A stretch of DNA of 33,824 nucleotides, from contig JANWIF010000150.1 in NCBI GenBank assembly GCA_025450035.1, positions 1 to 33,824 on the forward strand, written 5' to 3'. Below, in pieces: positions 16,395 to 24,492 of this stretch; position 1 is the stretch's first letter; each line of letters begins with the position of its first letter. A program made the translations under genes and the position numbers. The notes beneath the pieces are model-generated. The model was not told the DNA's origin, searched no databases, and saw only the letters and a list, made by a program, of their open reading frames with translations. The stretch comes from Gemmatimonadaceae bacterium (GTDB lineage: Bacteria > Gemmatimonadota > Gemmatimonadetes > Gemmatimonadales > Gemmatimonadaceae).

Positions 16395-17132
16395 TCACTC
16401 GCGATGCGGCCGCACGAGCACGCGCTCGGCGAGCGCGGGCCCGATGAGTCGGCGCTGCCGCTTCATCTCGATGGTGATCGGGCCGCCGTACGGCGCGCGC
16501 TCCACCACACGCACCGTGCATCCGGGGGTGAGCGACAGATCGGCCAGGTAGCGGAGCAGCATCGGATCCTCGTCGGCCACGCGCATCATGTCTGCAATCG
16601 CGCCGACCGGAAGATCGGCGAGGCTGCGATACCGCGCCTCTTCGACTGCGCCTGCACGACTCGGGATTGGCGCGCCGTGCGGATCCACCGTCGGCTCGCC
16701 AATCGCCATCGCCATTCGATCGACGAGATCGTCCGTCGCCGCGTGCTCGAGTCGTTCGGCCTCCGGATGCACTTCGTCCCAGCCGTAGCCCAGCGCCTGG
16801 ACGAGATATGCTTCGATCACCCGGTGGCGCCGCAGCGTGCGCAACGCGCTCCGCCGTCCCTTGGCCGTGAGCCGCACGCCGCGATACCGCTCGTGCATGA
16901 GCAGCCCCTGTTCGGCCAAGCGTCTCACCATCCCCGTCACCGACGCCGGCGCAAGGCGCAACTCGACTGCGAGATCAGTTGTCGCTGCCGGCTCCCCCGC
17001 GCGCTCCAGCTCATAGATCGCCTTGAGGTAGTCCTCCACCGGTGCCGTGAGCTCGGGCAACGGGGGCGACGCGTCGCGATCGCGTCGCGTTCTCTCGGGT
17101 TCGCCGGATCGCCGGCGGGTGCGCGCCGCCAT
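16395..17132 (-). CDS. DtxR/MntR-family metal-dependent repressor with C-terminal FeoA/SH3-like domain
   Basis: Metal-responsive repressor of 245 aa. The winged helix is seen in EDYLKAIYELE...ATTDLAVELRLAPASVTGMVRRLAEQGL. The dimerisation/metal domain follows: RRHRVIEAYLVQALGYGWDEVHPEAERLEHA, with the His/Glu ligands conserved in DtxR, IdeR and MntR. A C-terminal FeoA/SH3-like domain (LSLTPGCTVRVVERAP) places it in the long IdeR/DtxR-type group rather than the short MntR group. The ATG at 17132 overlaps the mntH stop (TGATG), so repressor and transporter are co-transcribed and coupled. It likely represses mntH in response to Mn2+ or Fe2+. The first 40 residues are basic and unlike the family core. 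Confidence 0.92.
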   Translation of the reverse strand: MAARTRRRSGEPERTRRDRDASPPLPELTAPVEDYLKAIYELERAGEPAATTDLAVELRLAPASVTGMVRRLAEQGLLMHERYRGVRLTAKGRRSALRTLRRHRVIEAYLVQALGYGWDEVHPEAERLEHAATDDLVDRMAMAIGEPTVDPHGAPIPSRAGAVEEARYRSLADLPVGAIADMMRVADEDPMLLRYLADLSLTPGCTVRVVERAPYGGPITIEMKRQRRLIGPALAERVLVRPHRE

Positions 17133-18541
17133 CAGCCGTTCACCAGGCGCGCTAGCAGCCACACGTTTAACAGCGCGATCACGCACGCGACCGTGTAAGC
17201 CATCCACTTGAGCCAGCGCGGATTCACGTATTCGCCCATCTTCGCCTTACTCGACGTGAACATGACTAACGGGAAAACAGCGAACGGCAACTGCATACTC
17301 AGCACCACCTGGCTCAGGATCAGCAGTTGGGCCGTACCTCGCTCACCGAAGTAGTATGCCACGATCACCGCCGGCACGATGGCGATCCCGCGGGTGATGA
17401 TTCGCCGCAGCCACGGCCGCATGCGGATGTTGAGGAACCCTTCCATGGTGATCTGGCCGGCGAGCGTTCCGGTGAGCGTGGAATTCTGTCCGGAGGCAAG
17501 GAGTGCCAGAGCAAACACGGTGCTTGCCCCACCCACGCCCAACAGCGGCGTCAACAGCTTGTACGCATCCTGAATTTCGGCCACCGCAGTGTGTCCCGAA
17601 CGGTGGAACGTGGCCGCGGCTACGACGAGAATCGCCGCATTGATGAACAGCGCGCCCATCAAGGCGACCGTGGAATCGAGCGTCGCGTAGCGGATTGCTT
17701 CCTTCTTCCCGCTCGCGGTCTCGGCGTACCGGCGCGTCTGCACGATGGACGAGTGCAGATAGAGGTTGTGCGGCATCACCGTGGCTCCGAGAATGCCGAT
17801 CGCGATGTAGAGCATTTGCGGATCGCGAACGATTTCCGGCGATGGCACAATGCCGCGCAGCGTCGCCGCGAGGTCGGGGCGCGAGATCACGATCTCGAAC
17901 AGGAAGCAGACGCCGATCGTGCCGATGACGGCGATGACCAACGCCTCGAGCAACCGGTAGCCACGGTGCTGGAGCACCAGGATGAGCAGCACGTCCAGCC
18001 CGGTGAGCGGGACGCCGAGCACGATCGGGAGGTGAAAAAGCAGATTGAGCGCGATCGCCGATCCGATGACTTCGGCGAGATCGCACGCCGCGATGGCGAT
18101 TTCGCAGAGTACCCAATGGAAGAGTACCGTTGGGCGCGAGTAGCTGTCGCGCACCGCTTGCGCGAGATCGCGGCCGGTGGCGATCCCGAGTTTCGCCGCC
18201 AGCGCCTGCAGGAGGATGGCGAGCAGGTTGGCGATGACGATGACGGACATCAGCGTATAGCCGTACGCGGAGCCGCCGGCAAGGCTCGTGGCCCAGTTGC
18301 CTGGGTCCATATAGCCCACCGCCACCAGAAATCCCGGTCCGGCGAAGGCAAGCGCCTTACGCCAGCGGCTGAAGCTGGGGATCGGAATCGTTCGATACGC
18401 CTCGGCCAGACTCGGGGTGACCCGAGCCCGCCGCCAACCGGACTCCGATGACCGCACTTCCTCCGTCTCGGTCGTGTTTAGCCGGATCGCCATGCCGGGC
18501 CGCGTCCCAATCCTTGAGCCTTCCATCGAATTTGCATCCAT
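17132..18541 (-). CDS. mntH: Nramp-family divalent metal transporter (MntH)
   Basis: Proton-coupled Mn2+/Fe2+ importer of the inner membrane, about 469 aa. The metal-site motifs of Nramp proteins are present: DPGN in helix 1 ([16 protein letters not shown]) and MPHN in helix 6 ([16 protein letters not shown]). Eleven or so hydrophobic helices follow the normal pattern. The first 60 residues are a polar extension. The ATG at 18541 is one of several possible starts; an overlapping TTG at 18544 or an ATG about 20 codons later (MAIRLN) are alternatives. The DtxR-family gene overlaps its stop codon. An AT-rich segment just upstream is a candidate operator. Confidence 0.94.
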   Translation of the reverse strand: MDANSMEGSRIGTRPGMAIRLNTTETEEVRSSESGWRRARVTPSLAEAYRTIPIPSFSRWRKALAFAGPGFLVAVGYMDPGNWATSLAGGSAYGYTLMSVIVIANLLAILLQALAAKLGIATGRDLAQAVRDSYSRPTVLFHWVLCEIAIAACDLAEVIGSAIALNLLFHLPIVLGVPLTGLDVLLILVLQHRGYRLLEALVIAVIGTIGVCFLFEIVISRPDLAATLRGIVPSPEIVRDPQMLYIAIGILGATVMPHNLYLHSSIVQTRRYAETASGKKEAIRYATLDSTVALMGALFINAAILVVAAATFHRSGHTAVAEIQDAYKLLTPLLGVGGASTVFALALLASGQNSTLTGTLAGQITMEGFLNIRMRPWLRRIITRGIAIVPAVIVAYYFGERGTAQLLILSQVVLSMQLPFAVFPLVMFTSSKAKMGEYVNPRWLKWMAYTVACVIALLNVWLLARLVNG

Positions 18542-18549
18542 CAATTAAT

Positions 18550-18570
18550 AATTTAGGATAGACGAAAATT
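18550..18570 (-). promoter_or_regulatory. Candidate DtxR-family operator/promoter upstream of mntH
   Basis: An AT-rich 21-base segment with AATTT...AAATT ends lies eight bases before the mntH start. It contains TTTAGGATAG, which resembles a TTAGG half-site of DtxR/IdeR operators. The centre is not palindromic, so the match is partial. Its place directly before a metal transporter co-transcribed with a DtxR-family repressor is the main support. Confidence 0.35.
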
Positions 18571-18603
18571 CAATGGCGGGCCGGCATGGCGATTGGCCCG
18601 CGG

Positions 18604-19242
18604 TCAGAAGCCCGGCTTCGTTCCCCGAACGAACGGTTGGCCGTAGTACTCGCCCACGTAGCCGTTGAACGGGCCTGGGCCGGCGTACGTGGACGCGCGC
18701 GTGAGAATCACATCGCTCAGGTTCTCGTAGAAGACGCCGGCGGAGATGATGCCGACGGTCGAGAGATCGTGTTCGAACAGCGGATCGTAGTTCCACGCGT
18801 GCTGCGCCTTCAGATCCGGGTTGCCGGCCGAGAATCCGCTGAGCGATGGGTCGTGTTGATGGAGCGCATTGATCGTTCCCGAAAGGTTGGGCGCGAGGTC
18901 GGTGTCGTTAGGCCAAGCGATGCCGCGCGTGAATTACAGGCGCACGTTGGTCGCGGTGCGAGAGTCGCGCTGGCTCCAATCGGTCGGCGCCGACATCGCG
19001 TCGTAGTACACACCCCAGCTCGGTTCCACGTCTTCGATCGCCCGATTGTTTCGGTCGGCGGAGCCGCCGATCAACAGGCCGAACTCGCCGTCGGGACCGA
19101 ACCGGCCGCCGTATGTACGACCACCCTGGTAGGTGTTTCGGCCGGCGATGCTGTTCTGGCCGTACTGCCCGGCCACGTACCCGCGCGGGGGCTGCGCCCT
19201 TCCCAGGCGCTCGACGGTCATCCCCTGCGGAAGGTGCTGTCC
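18604..19242 (-). pseudogene. Decayed TonB-dependent receptor fragment
   Basis: Read on the minus strand, one frame shows receptor-like barrel sequence from about 19242 (GYVAGQYGQNSIAG, then TYGGRFGPDGEFGLLIGG) to 18937. It then meets an in-frame TAA at 18934-18936, and continues in the same frame with FTRGIAWPN, SGFSAGNPDLKAQHAWNYD and GVFYENLSDVILTRAS to a TGA at 18604-18606. NPDLK...WNYD is a hallmark of TonB-dependent receptor barrels. Signal peptide and most of the plug are absent, and the parts before and after the stop are closer together than in a full barrel of 700 or more residues, so internal sequence is probably also lost. Its place beside mntH suggests a former metal or siderophore receptor, but that is inference. 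Confidence 0.75.
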
Positions 19243-19408
19243 GGTACGACCGGGCATCGCGCACCCCGTGACCGCCGGGTCGCGCGCCCGGCCCGAGCGC
19301 GCCGTCGGGGCATGCCCCTGACAGCTTCGCTTTCTACTATATGATGATCCGACGACACCTTTGCTGATTTGTCGTCTCACGCCCCCATCGTTCGAGGACA
19401 TCGATCGC

Positions 19409-20434
19409 ATGATATGGAACCGCTTCGCGTTCGCCGCAGCGACGCTCGCGACGCTCACCGCCGTTGTCGCGCGCGGCCCAGGGTACCACGTTGTGAACAC
19501 GTTCACGCTGGGTGGTGACGGTGGTTGGGACTATCTCGCGCTCGACACCGTTGGGCACCGGCTGTTCATCTCGCGGCAGGATCGCGTGATGGTGGTGGAC
19601 CCGGCGAATGGCAAACTGATCGGTGAAATCCCGGGCTTTGCGCGCTCCCATGGCATCGCGTTCGACTACAAGACAGGACACGGGTTCGCGACTTCGGGGG
19701 CCGATAGCTCGGTGATCATGTTCGATCTGCGGTCGCTCAAGGTGTTGGGCAAGACCACCGCGGCGCCCGACGCCGACGCCATCATCTTCGATCCAGCCAC
19801 TGGACGGATCTTCACCTTCAACGGGGATTCCAAATCGTCGTCCGTGATCGATGGCGCGTCGGGAAAGAACATCGGTACGATCGATCTTGGCGCGGGACCG
19901 GAGTTTGCCGTCTCCGACGGCCAGGGGAAGGTGTACGTCAATCTCGAGGAAGATGGCGACATCGCCGAAATCGATGCGAAGTCGATGAAGGTCACGCGCC
20001 GCTGGTCGCTCGGCGCGTGCAAGGGCTCGTCGGGGCTGGCCATCGATCGGGTGCACCACATCCTGTTCAGCGGATGCCGGAGCAAGGTGATGGCCATGTC
20101 CGACACCAAGAGTGGCAGGCTGATCACCACGCTCCCGATCGGAGCGGGCGTCGACGCGACCCGCTTCGACCCCGGCACCGGCAACGCGTTTGCCTCCTGC
20201 GGCGACGGTACCTTAACGGTGATCCACGAAGACGCGCCGCACCGGTTCAGCGTGGCGGAGACGGTTCAGACGATGCAAGGTGCGCGCACGATGGAGCTCG
20301 ACGAGAAGACGCACCGCGTGTACACCGTGAGCGCCAAATTCGGACCGGCGCCTGCGGAGTCCACAGCGCAGAACCCCCGCCGGCGGCCACCGATGATCCC
20401 TGGCACGTTCACGCTCCTCGAGCTCGGCACGTGA
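19409..20434 (+). CDS. Exported YncE/YVTN-type beta-propeller protein
   Basis: A 341-aa protein with a short hydrophobic N-terminus (MIWNRFAFAAATLATLTAVVA) acting as a Sec signal. Regular blade-like repeats follow: WDYLALDTVGHRLFIS, GIAFDYKTGHGFATS, DAIIFDPATGRIFTFN, EFAVSDGQGKVYVNL, GLAIDRVHHILFSGC, DATRFDPGTGNAFASC. They are typical of YncE-like seven-bladed propellers. The usual role of such proteins is unknown; some bind DNA or partners in the periplasm. GAGGA nine bases before the ATG at 19409 supports this start. A PepSY protein gene follows 68 bases later. Confidence 0.82.
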   Translation: MIWNRFAFAAATLATLTAVVARGPGYHVVNTFTLGGDGGWDYLALDTVGHRLFISRQDRVMVVDPANGKLIGEIPGFARSHGIAFDYKTGHGFATSGADSSVIMFDLRSLKVLGKTTAAPDADAIIFDPATGRIFTFNGDSKSSSVIDGASGKNIGTIDLGAGPEFAVSDGQGKVYVNLEEDGDIAEIDAKSMKVTRRWSLGACKGSSGLAIDRVHHILFSGCRSKVMAMSDTKSGRLITTLPIGAGVDATRFDPGTGNAFASCGDGTLTVIHEDAPHRFSVAETVQTMQGARTMELDEKTHRVYTVSAKFGPAPAESTAQNPRRRPPMIPGTFTLLELGT

Positions 20435-20502
20435 TGCCGCGCGACGCGCAGCTTCCGTTGAGCGCACGGGGGGTGGTTCACGAGTCTAACCGGAGATTAC
20501 AC

Positions 20503-20871
20503 ATGCGTCTCTACAGCATGGCGGCCACGGCTGCCGCGTTATCGTGCGCGCTCACCGCTGGCGCCGCGGCCCAACAGTCGGCGTCCAAGAAGAGTCTCCA
20601 GTCGCAGGCAAAGATCTCGCAGGACTCGGCGCGGGTGATCGCCCTGGCCAAGGTTCCTAACGGAAAGGTGAAGGGAGAGGAATTGGAGCGCGAGCACGGG
20701 ACGGTGATCTATTCGTACGACATCGCCGTACCGGGCAAGAGCGGAATCACCGAGGTGAACGTGAGCGCCATCGACGGGCACGTGGTGGCCGTGCAGCACG
20801 AAAGCGCGGCCGACGAACGGAAGGAAGCGGCGGCGGAGAAACACGCCAAGAAGGACACCACGAGCCACTGA
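20503..20871 (+). CDS. Secreted PepSY-domain protein
   Basis: A 122-aa protein with a Sec signal (MAATAAALSCALTAGAAAQQ). The PepSY fold follows: SQDSARVIALAKVPNGKVKGEELEREHG, then VIYSYDIAVPG and ITEVNVSAIDGHVVAVQHE. The C-terminus is a charged Lys/Glu/His tail (KEAAAEKHAKKD). PepSY domains are found as peptidase inhibitors and as small periplasmic proteins near metal or redox systems. CGGAGA lies seven bases before the ATG. It may be co-transcribed with the propeller gene and is convergent with the nickel/cobalt permease. Confidence 0.88.
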   Translation: MRLYSMAATAAALSCALTAGAAAQQSASKKSLQSQAKISQDSARVIALAKVPNGKVKGEELEREHGTVIYSYDIAVPGKSGITEVNVSAIDGHVVAVQHESAADERKEAAAEKHAKKDTTSH

Positions 20872-20887
20872 GCACTCGTGGCAGGGA

Positions 20888-20929
20888 TCGGCGGAGGTGC
20901 GTTCGCGCATCTGCCCCGGACTCCGCCGA
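20888..20929. terminator. Composite stem-loop with a TTCG tetraloop between convergent genes
   Basis: Two nested inverted repeats can be read. The outer is TCGGCGGAG (20888-20896) with CTCCGCCGA (20921-20929), nine perfect pairs. The inner is AGGTGCG-TTCG-CGCATCT (20895-20912), seven pairs with one G-T and a very stable TTCG loop. They share two bases, so they compete or form a compound structure. It lies between the ends of the PepSY gene and the convergent permease gene and probably blocks read-through from both sides. There is no T-run. Confidence 0.5.
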
Positions 20930-20974
20930 CTCCCGGCTATCGACGCGCCCACGAATCGCCCACGACCCGTGTCC

Positions 20975-22033
20975 CTATGATGACGTGACTTCGAGCTCGT
21001 CGTAGCGCTTGAGGCGATAGACCAGCGCCGACCCCAGCCAGCTCGCCACGAACACGGCGATGATGACGTAGCCCAACACGCCGAAATGTCCGTTCAGCTC
21101 GCCAATGACGCTCCAGAACGCGCCTTGCAGCCCGAAGTGCCCACCGATGAGTCCCAGCGACTCGATACCGCCAACCAGCAGCGCCACGACCACCGACACG
21201 AAGGTGATGGTGAGATTGTAGTACAGCTTGCGGATGGGCTTCACGAACGCCCACCCGTACGCGCCGAGCATCAGGATGCTGTCGGTGGTATCGATGAGGC
21301 ACATGCCGGCGGTGAACAACGCGGGGAACACGAGGATGGACCAGATGGGCATTCCCTTCGATGCCTCGGCGGCCGAGATGCCTAACAGACCGATTTCGGT
21401 GGCGGTGTCGAAGCCCAACCCGAACAACAGGCCCAACGGGTACATGTGCCAGCTGCGGCGCACCATGCCGAACAGCGGGCGGAAGATGCGGGCAATGAGG
21501 CCGCGTCCCGCGAGCAGGACGTCGAGGTCCTCCTCCACGTAGGCACCTCCTAACCGCACACGATGGAACGTGCGCCACACGGCCACCAAAATGAACAGGT
21601 TCATCACGGCAATCGCGAGCAGAAAGAGCGCCGACACCAGCGTGCCGATGATCCCCCCCACGTCGTGCAGCATCGCGAAGCGATCCTGCAGCGCCATGGC
21701 CGTCACGGCGATCGCGACCGCGGCGAACACCACGATCGTGGAGTGGCCGAGGGAGAAGAACAGGCCGACCGTGAGGGGGCGCTTGCCGTCCTGCAGCAAC
21801 TTCCGCGTCACGTTGTCGATCGCCGCGATGTGGTCGGCGTCGATGGCGTGCCGAAGACCGAACCCGTACGCCAGGAGCGCCGTGCCGAGCAGCAGCGGAT
21901 AGGTGTGAAACGCGAGCACTGCCCATGCCCACGCCGCGAGATTTGCCGCGCCAAGGATGACGTAGAGCCCGATGACGCGGCCCCGCAGGTCGGCCGCGTC
22001 ATCCGAGAAAAACCGGAGCACTCGCGTTCGCAT
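20975..22033 (-). CDS. NiCoT-family nickel/cobalt transporter (HoxN/NixA-type)
   Basis: Inner-membrane permease for Ni2+ and/or Co2+, 352 aa with about eight hydrophobic helices. The NiCoT signatures are complete: RHAIDADHIAAIDNVTRK in helix II, FFSLGHSTIV in helix III, LGFDTATEIGLL and CLIDTTDSILM. Nickel and cobalt preference cannot be told from these motifs. It starts six bases after the tatA-like gene, so the two form one minus-strand operon, with a Fur-like box upstream. No urease, hydrogenase or cobalamin genes lie in the window to show the metal's use. Confidence 0.94.
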   Translation of the reverse strand: MRTRVLRFFSDDAADLRGRVIGLYVILGAANLAAWAWAVLAFHTYPLLLGTALLAYGFGLRHAIDADHIAAIDNVTRKLLQDGKRPLTVGLFFSLGHSTIVVFAAVAIAVTAMALQDRFAMLHDVGGIIGTLVSALFLLAIAVMNLFILVAVWRTFHRVRLGGAYVEEDLDVLLAGRGLIARIFRPLFGMVRRSWHMYPLGLLFGLGFDTATEIGLLGISAAEASKGMPIWSILVFPALFTAGMCLIDTTDSILMLGAYGWAFVKPIRKLYYNLTITFVSVVVALLVGGIESLGLIGGHFGLQGAFWSVIGELNGHFGVLGYVIIAVFVASWLGSALVYRLKRYDELEVTSS

Positions 22034-22038
22034 CGACG

Positions 22039-22296
22039 CTACATCAACCGCTTGACCTCGCGAGGCGCTTCCTCCACGCTTGGCTCCGACCGTGCCGCAG
22101 GGCGCGCAGCGTCGGCGCCGTCACGAAGATGCTCGCCGGCCGCGCCCGACTGCAGTTCGTGGAGGCTCTTCTTGAACTCGCGGATCCCCTTCCCCATCGA
22201 GCCGGCAATCTCCGGGATCCGCCTGGCGCCGAAGACGAGCAGGACGACGAGAAAGATGAGGACCAGCTTCTCGATGCCAAATCCGTCGAACCCCAT
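22039..22296 (-). CDS. tatA: TatA/E-type twin-arginine translocase subunit
   Basis: An 85-aa TatA-family protein: one N-terminal membrane helix (KLVLIFLVVLLVFGARRIPEI), the hinge with the conserved FGxxRxPEI, then the amphipathic helix GSMGKGIREFKKSLHEL and an acidic tail. The length and FG motif fit TatA/TatE better than TatB. GGAGG lies six bases before the ATG. It is followed at once by the nickel/cobalt permease. No tatC is present in the window. At least three exported enzymes here (GH127, the TIM-barrel protein, the molybdoenzyme) carry Tat signals and would use this pathway. Confidence 0.9.
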   Translation of the reverse strand: MGFDGFGIEKLVLIFLVVLLVFGARRIPEIAGSMGKGIREFKKSLHELQSGAAGEHLRDGADAARPAARSEPSVEEAPREVKRLM

Positions 22297-22357
22297 GCTG
22301 CCTCCAGAGTAGGTTGGTGGGAGGGGGAGGACCGGCTGACAATCGACCCCCCCCAGG

Positions 22358-22376
22358 GGGAATGATAATCACTGAG
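22358..22376 (-). promoter_or_regulatory. Fur-box-like site upstream of the tatA - nickel/cobalt permease operon
   Basis: The core AATGATAATCAC matches 11 of the 12 central bases of the classical Fur box (AATGATAATCAT). It lies about 65 bases before the tatA start on the minus strand and about 100 bases before the cupin start on the plus strand. Given the nickel/cobalt permease, a Fur-family regulator such as Nur, Zur or Fur is plausible. The outer bases of the 19-bp box do not match. Confidence 0.5.
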
Positions 22377-22474
22377 GGCGCTCGCGTTCGGTCGTGCCTG
22401 TGGCTATTTCTGTCCGGCGAACGCAGGACACGAGCAGCGCGTATCCGTGAGTATCACTCCCAAGGAGACTTATC

Positions 22475-22855
22475 GTGAGCGAGGCAGCGAGCGCCACCTG
22501 GTACCGCTGGGACGACATGCCCAAGGAACGCCTGTCCGACGTGCTCGAGCGCCGGCTCATCACTGGTGAACGGATGATGCTCGCCCACGTCTACCTCAAG
22601 AAAGGGGCGATTGTCCCCAGGCATTCACACGACAACGAGCAACTGACCTATATCCTCGAGGGCGCGCTCCGGTTCTGGCTCGGCGACGCCGGCGAGCGGG
22701 AGTTGGTAGTTGCGGCTGGCGAGGTGCTCTACCTCCCATCCAATTTACCGCACCAGGCCGAAGCAATCGAGGACACGCTCGACGTGGACGTGTTCTGTCC
22801 ACCGCGGCAGGATTGGCTGAACCACACCGACGCCTATCTTCGGGAGAAGCGCTGA
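22475..22855 (+). CDS. Small cupin-domain protein
   Basis: A 126-aa single-domain cupin. Motif 1 is GAIVPRHSHDNEQLTYILEGALRFWLG with two His and one Glu as likely metal ligands. Motif 2 is GEVLYLPSNLPHQAEAIED with the third His. The GTG at 22475 has AAGGAG eight bases upstream. The stop is two bases before the ATG of the SDR gene, so the two are one operon. Such cupins can be metal-dependent isomerases, dioxygenases or sugar-binding proteins; no specific reaction can be assigned. Confidence 0.9.
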   Translation: MSEAASATWYRWDDMPKERLSDVLERRLITGERMMLAHVYLKKGAIVPRHSHDNEQLTYILEGALRFWLGDAGERELVVAAGEVLYLPSNLPHQAEAIEDTLDVDVFCPPRQDWLNHTDAYLREKR

Positions 22856-22857
22856 GC

Positions 22858-23649
22858 ATGGAGCTCGGACTCGAAGACAAGGTCGCGCTCGTCGCCGCGT
22901 CCAGCCGCGGGCTGGGCCGCGCCATTGCCGGCGAGCTCGCGCGTGAGGGCGCGTCGCTCGTGATGTGCGCCCGCGAAGCTCTCCCGCTCGACCGCGCGGC
23001 TCGGGAGATCGCCGAGCAGACCGGCACGTCCCCGGTCGCCATTGCGGCAGATGTGTCGCGGGCCGACGACGTGGCCCGCCTCGTCGATGCCGCACTGGCG
23101 CGATTTGGCCGCATCGATGTACTCGTCACCAACGCCGGCGGCCCGCCGCCCGGTCCGTTCGAGACCCACGACGCGGCGGCGTGGGAGCGCGCCTTTCGCC
23201 TAACGCTGGCATCGGCGGTGGAGCTCACCAGGCGCGTGTTGCCCGATATGAAGCGCCGGCGGTGGGGGCGCATCATCAACGTCACGTCGATCACCGTCAA
23301 ACAGCCCGTGGACAACCTCATTCTGTCCAACAGCCTGCGGGCCGCCGTCACCGGCTTCGCGCGCACGCTGGCCAACGAAGTGGCGGCGTTAGGCATTACG
23401 GTGAACAACGTGCTGCCGGGCTACACCCGCACCGAACGCGTCGACGAGCTGGCGGCCGCGCGCAGTGCGCGCGAAGGCATCACCACCGATGCGGTGCGCG
23501 CGGAGCTGGAGCGGCAGATTCCCGCCGGTAGGTTAGGCGAGCCCGACGAACTGGCGGCGCTCACCGCATTTCTCGCCTCCGAACGCGCCGCCTACATCAC
23601 CGGACAATCCATCGCCGTGGACGGTGGATGGATCCGGTCCCTTTACTGA
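22858..23649 (+). CDS. Short-chain dehydrogenase/reductase family protein lacking the YxxxK motif
   Basis: A 263-aa classical-size SDR. The Rossmann nucleotide site is altered but recognisable (AASSRGLGRA in place of TGxxxGxG), followed by TNAGGPP, the NNAG-equivalent. The catalytic Ser is present (S144 in INVTSITVKQ). At the places of the catalytic Tyr and Lys the sequence reads S157-N-S-L-R161, so YxxxK has become SxxxR. The C-terminus is normal (GQSIAVDGGW). This subgroup is common in databases as 'oxoacyl-ACP reductase-like', but its chemistry must differ or be lost. It is coupled to the cupin gene. Confidence 0.88.
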   Translation: MELGLEDKVALVAASSRGLGRAIAGELAREGASLVMCAREALPLDRAAREIAEQTGTSPVAIAADVSRADDVARLVDAALARFGRIDVLVTNAGGPPPGPFETHDAAAWERAFRLTLASAVELTRRVLPDMKRRRWGRIINVTSITVKQPVDNLILSNSLRAAVTGFARTLANEVAALGITVNNVLPGYTRTERVDELAAARSAREGITTDAVRAELERQIPAGRLGEPDELAALTAFLASERAAYITGQSIAVDGGWIRSLY

Positions 23650-23660
23650 CGGAGCCCGGC

Positions 23661-24413
23661 ATGACGCCCGCTCGCTGCTTCGTGTCGCTCGCGATTTCGC
23701 TCGCGGTCGCGACCTTCGTCGCCGCCCCGCTCACGGCCGCCGCCGCGCAGACGCCGGCGTCCGGCGAGCAGGTCGTGCGCGCGATGCACGACCGCTACGA
23801 GAGCCGCTGGTACCACACGCTCACGTTCACCCAGAAGACCACCCGCCGCACGCCCGCCGATACCATGGTGGTGGAAACGTGGTACGAGGCCGCGGCCGTG
23901 CCGGGCCGTCTGCGCATCGACATCGCCCCGCGGCCGGGCGGCCGGTCGATCATCTTCGCCAACGACAGCATCATCATCGCGCGCGGAGACAGCGTGCTGC
24001 GCCGCGTTGCCGGCCGCAATCCACTCCTCATCCTGGGCTTCGACGTCTACGGGCAACCGGCCGAGCGCACCCTGGACGCGCTGCGTGAGGAAGGCTTCGC
24101 GATGCAACCGATCCACGAAGACGTGTGGCGCGGCCGGCGCGTGTACGTCGTGGGCGCGGCATCGGGCGATCTGCACACCAAGCAGTTCTGGGTGGACGCC
24201 GAGCGGATGCTCTTCGTGCGGCTCATCGAGCCGTCGCATGCCGACTCGACCAAGATCGACGACACGCGTTTCGACAACTATCAGCGACTGGGCGGCGGCT
24301 GGATTGCTCCGTTAGTCGAATCGTACTCAGGCGGAAAGCTCGTGCAGCGCGAGGAGTACCGCGACATCACAGCCGATCCGCCGCTGCCGTCCAGCCTGTT
24401 CACGGTGAACTGA
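23661..24413 (+). CDS. Exported LolA-like (outer-membrane lipoprotein-sorting type) protein
   Basis: A 250-aa protein with a Sec signal (SLAISLAVATFVAAPLTAAAAQ). The mature part starts with an amphipathic helix (GEQVVRAMHDRYESRWYHTLTFTQ) followed by beta-strands, the pattern of LolA/LolB-like or DUF1329/lipoprotein-sorting folds: YEAAAVPGRLRIDIAP, RGRRVYVVGA, TKQFWVDAERMLFVRL, GGGWIAPLVESYSGG. True LolA is usually near 200 aa, so this is more likely a paralogue of unknown function. GGAG lies six bases before the ATG at 23661. It may be the third gene of the cupin-SDR operon (11 bases apart). Confidence 0.65.
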   Translation: MTPARCFVSLAISLAVATFVAAPLTAAAAQTPASGEQVVRAMHDRYESRWYHTLTFTQKTTRRTPADTMVVETWYEAAAVPGRLRIDIAPRPGGRSIIFANDSIIIARGDSVLRRVAGRNPLLILGFDVYGQPAERTLDALREEGFAMQPIHEDVWRGRRVYVVGAASGDLHTKQFWVDAERMLFVRLIEPSHADSTKIDDTRFDNYQRLGGGWIAPLVESYSGGKLVQREEYRDITADPPLPSSLFTVN

Positions 24414-24492
24414 CCGTCGCCGCCGCCATCGGAGCCGCGACATGAATGCGTCGACGACCCTCGCGAAGAATCGCGACGGCCCCCTCTGTCGG

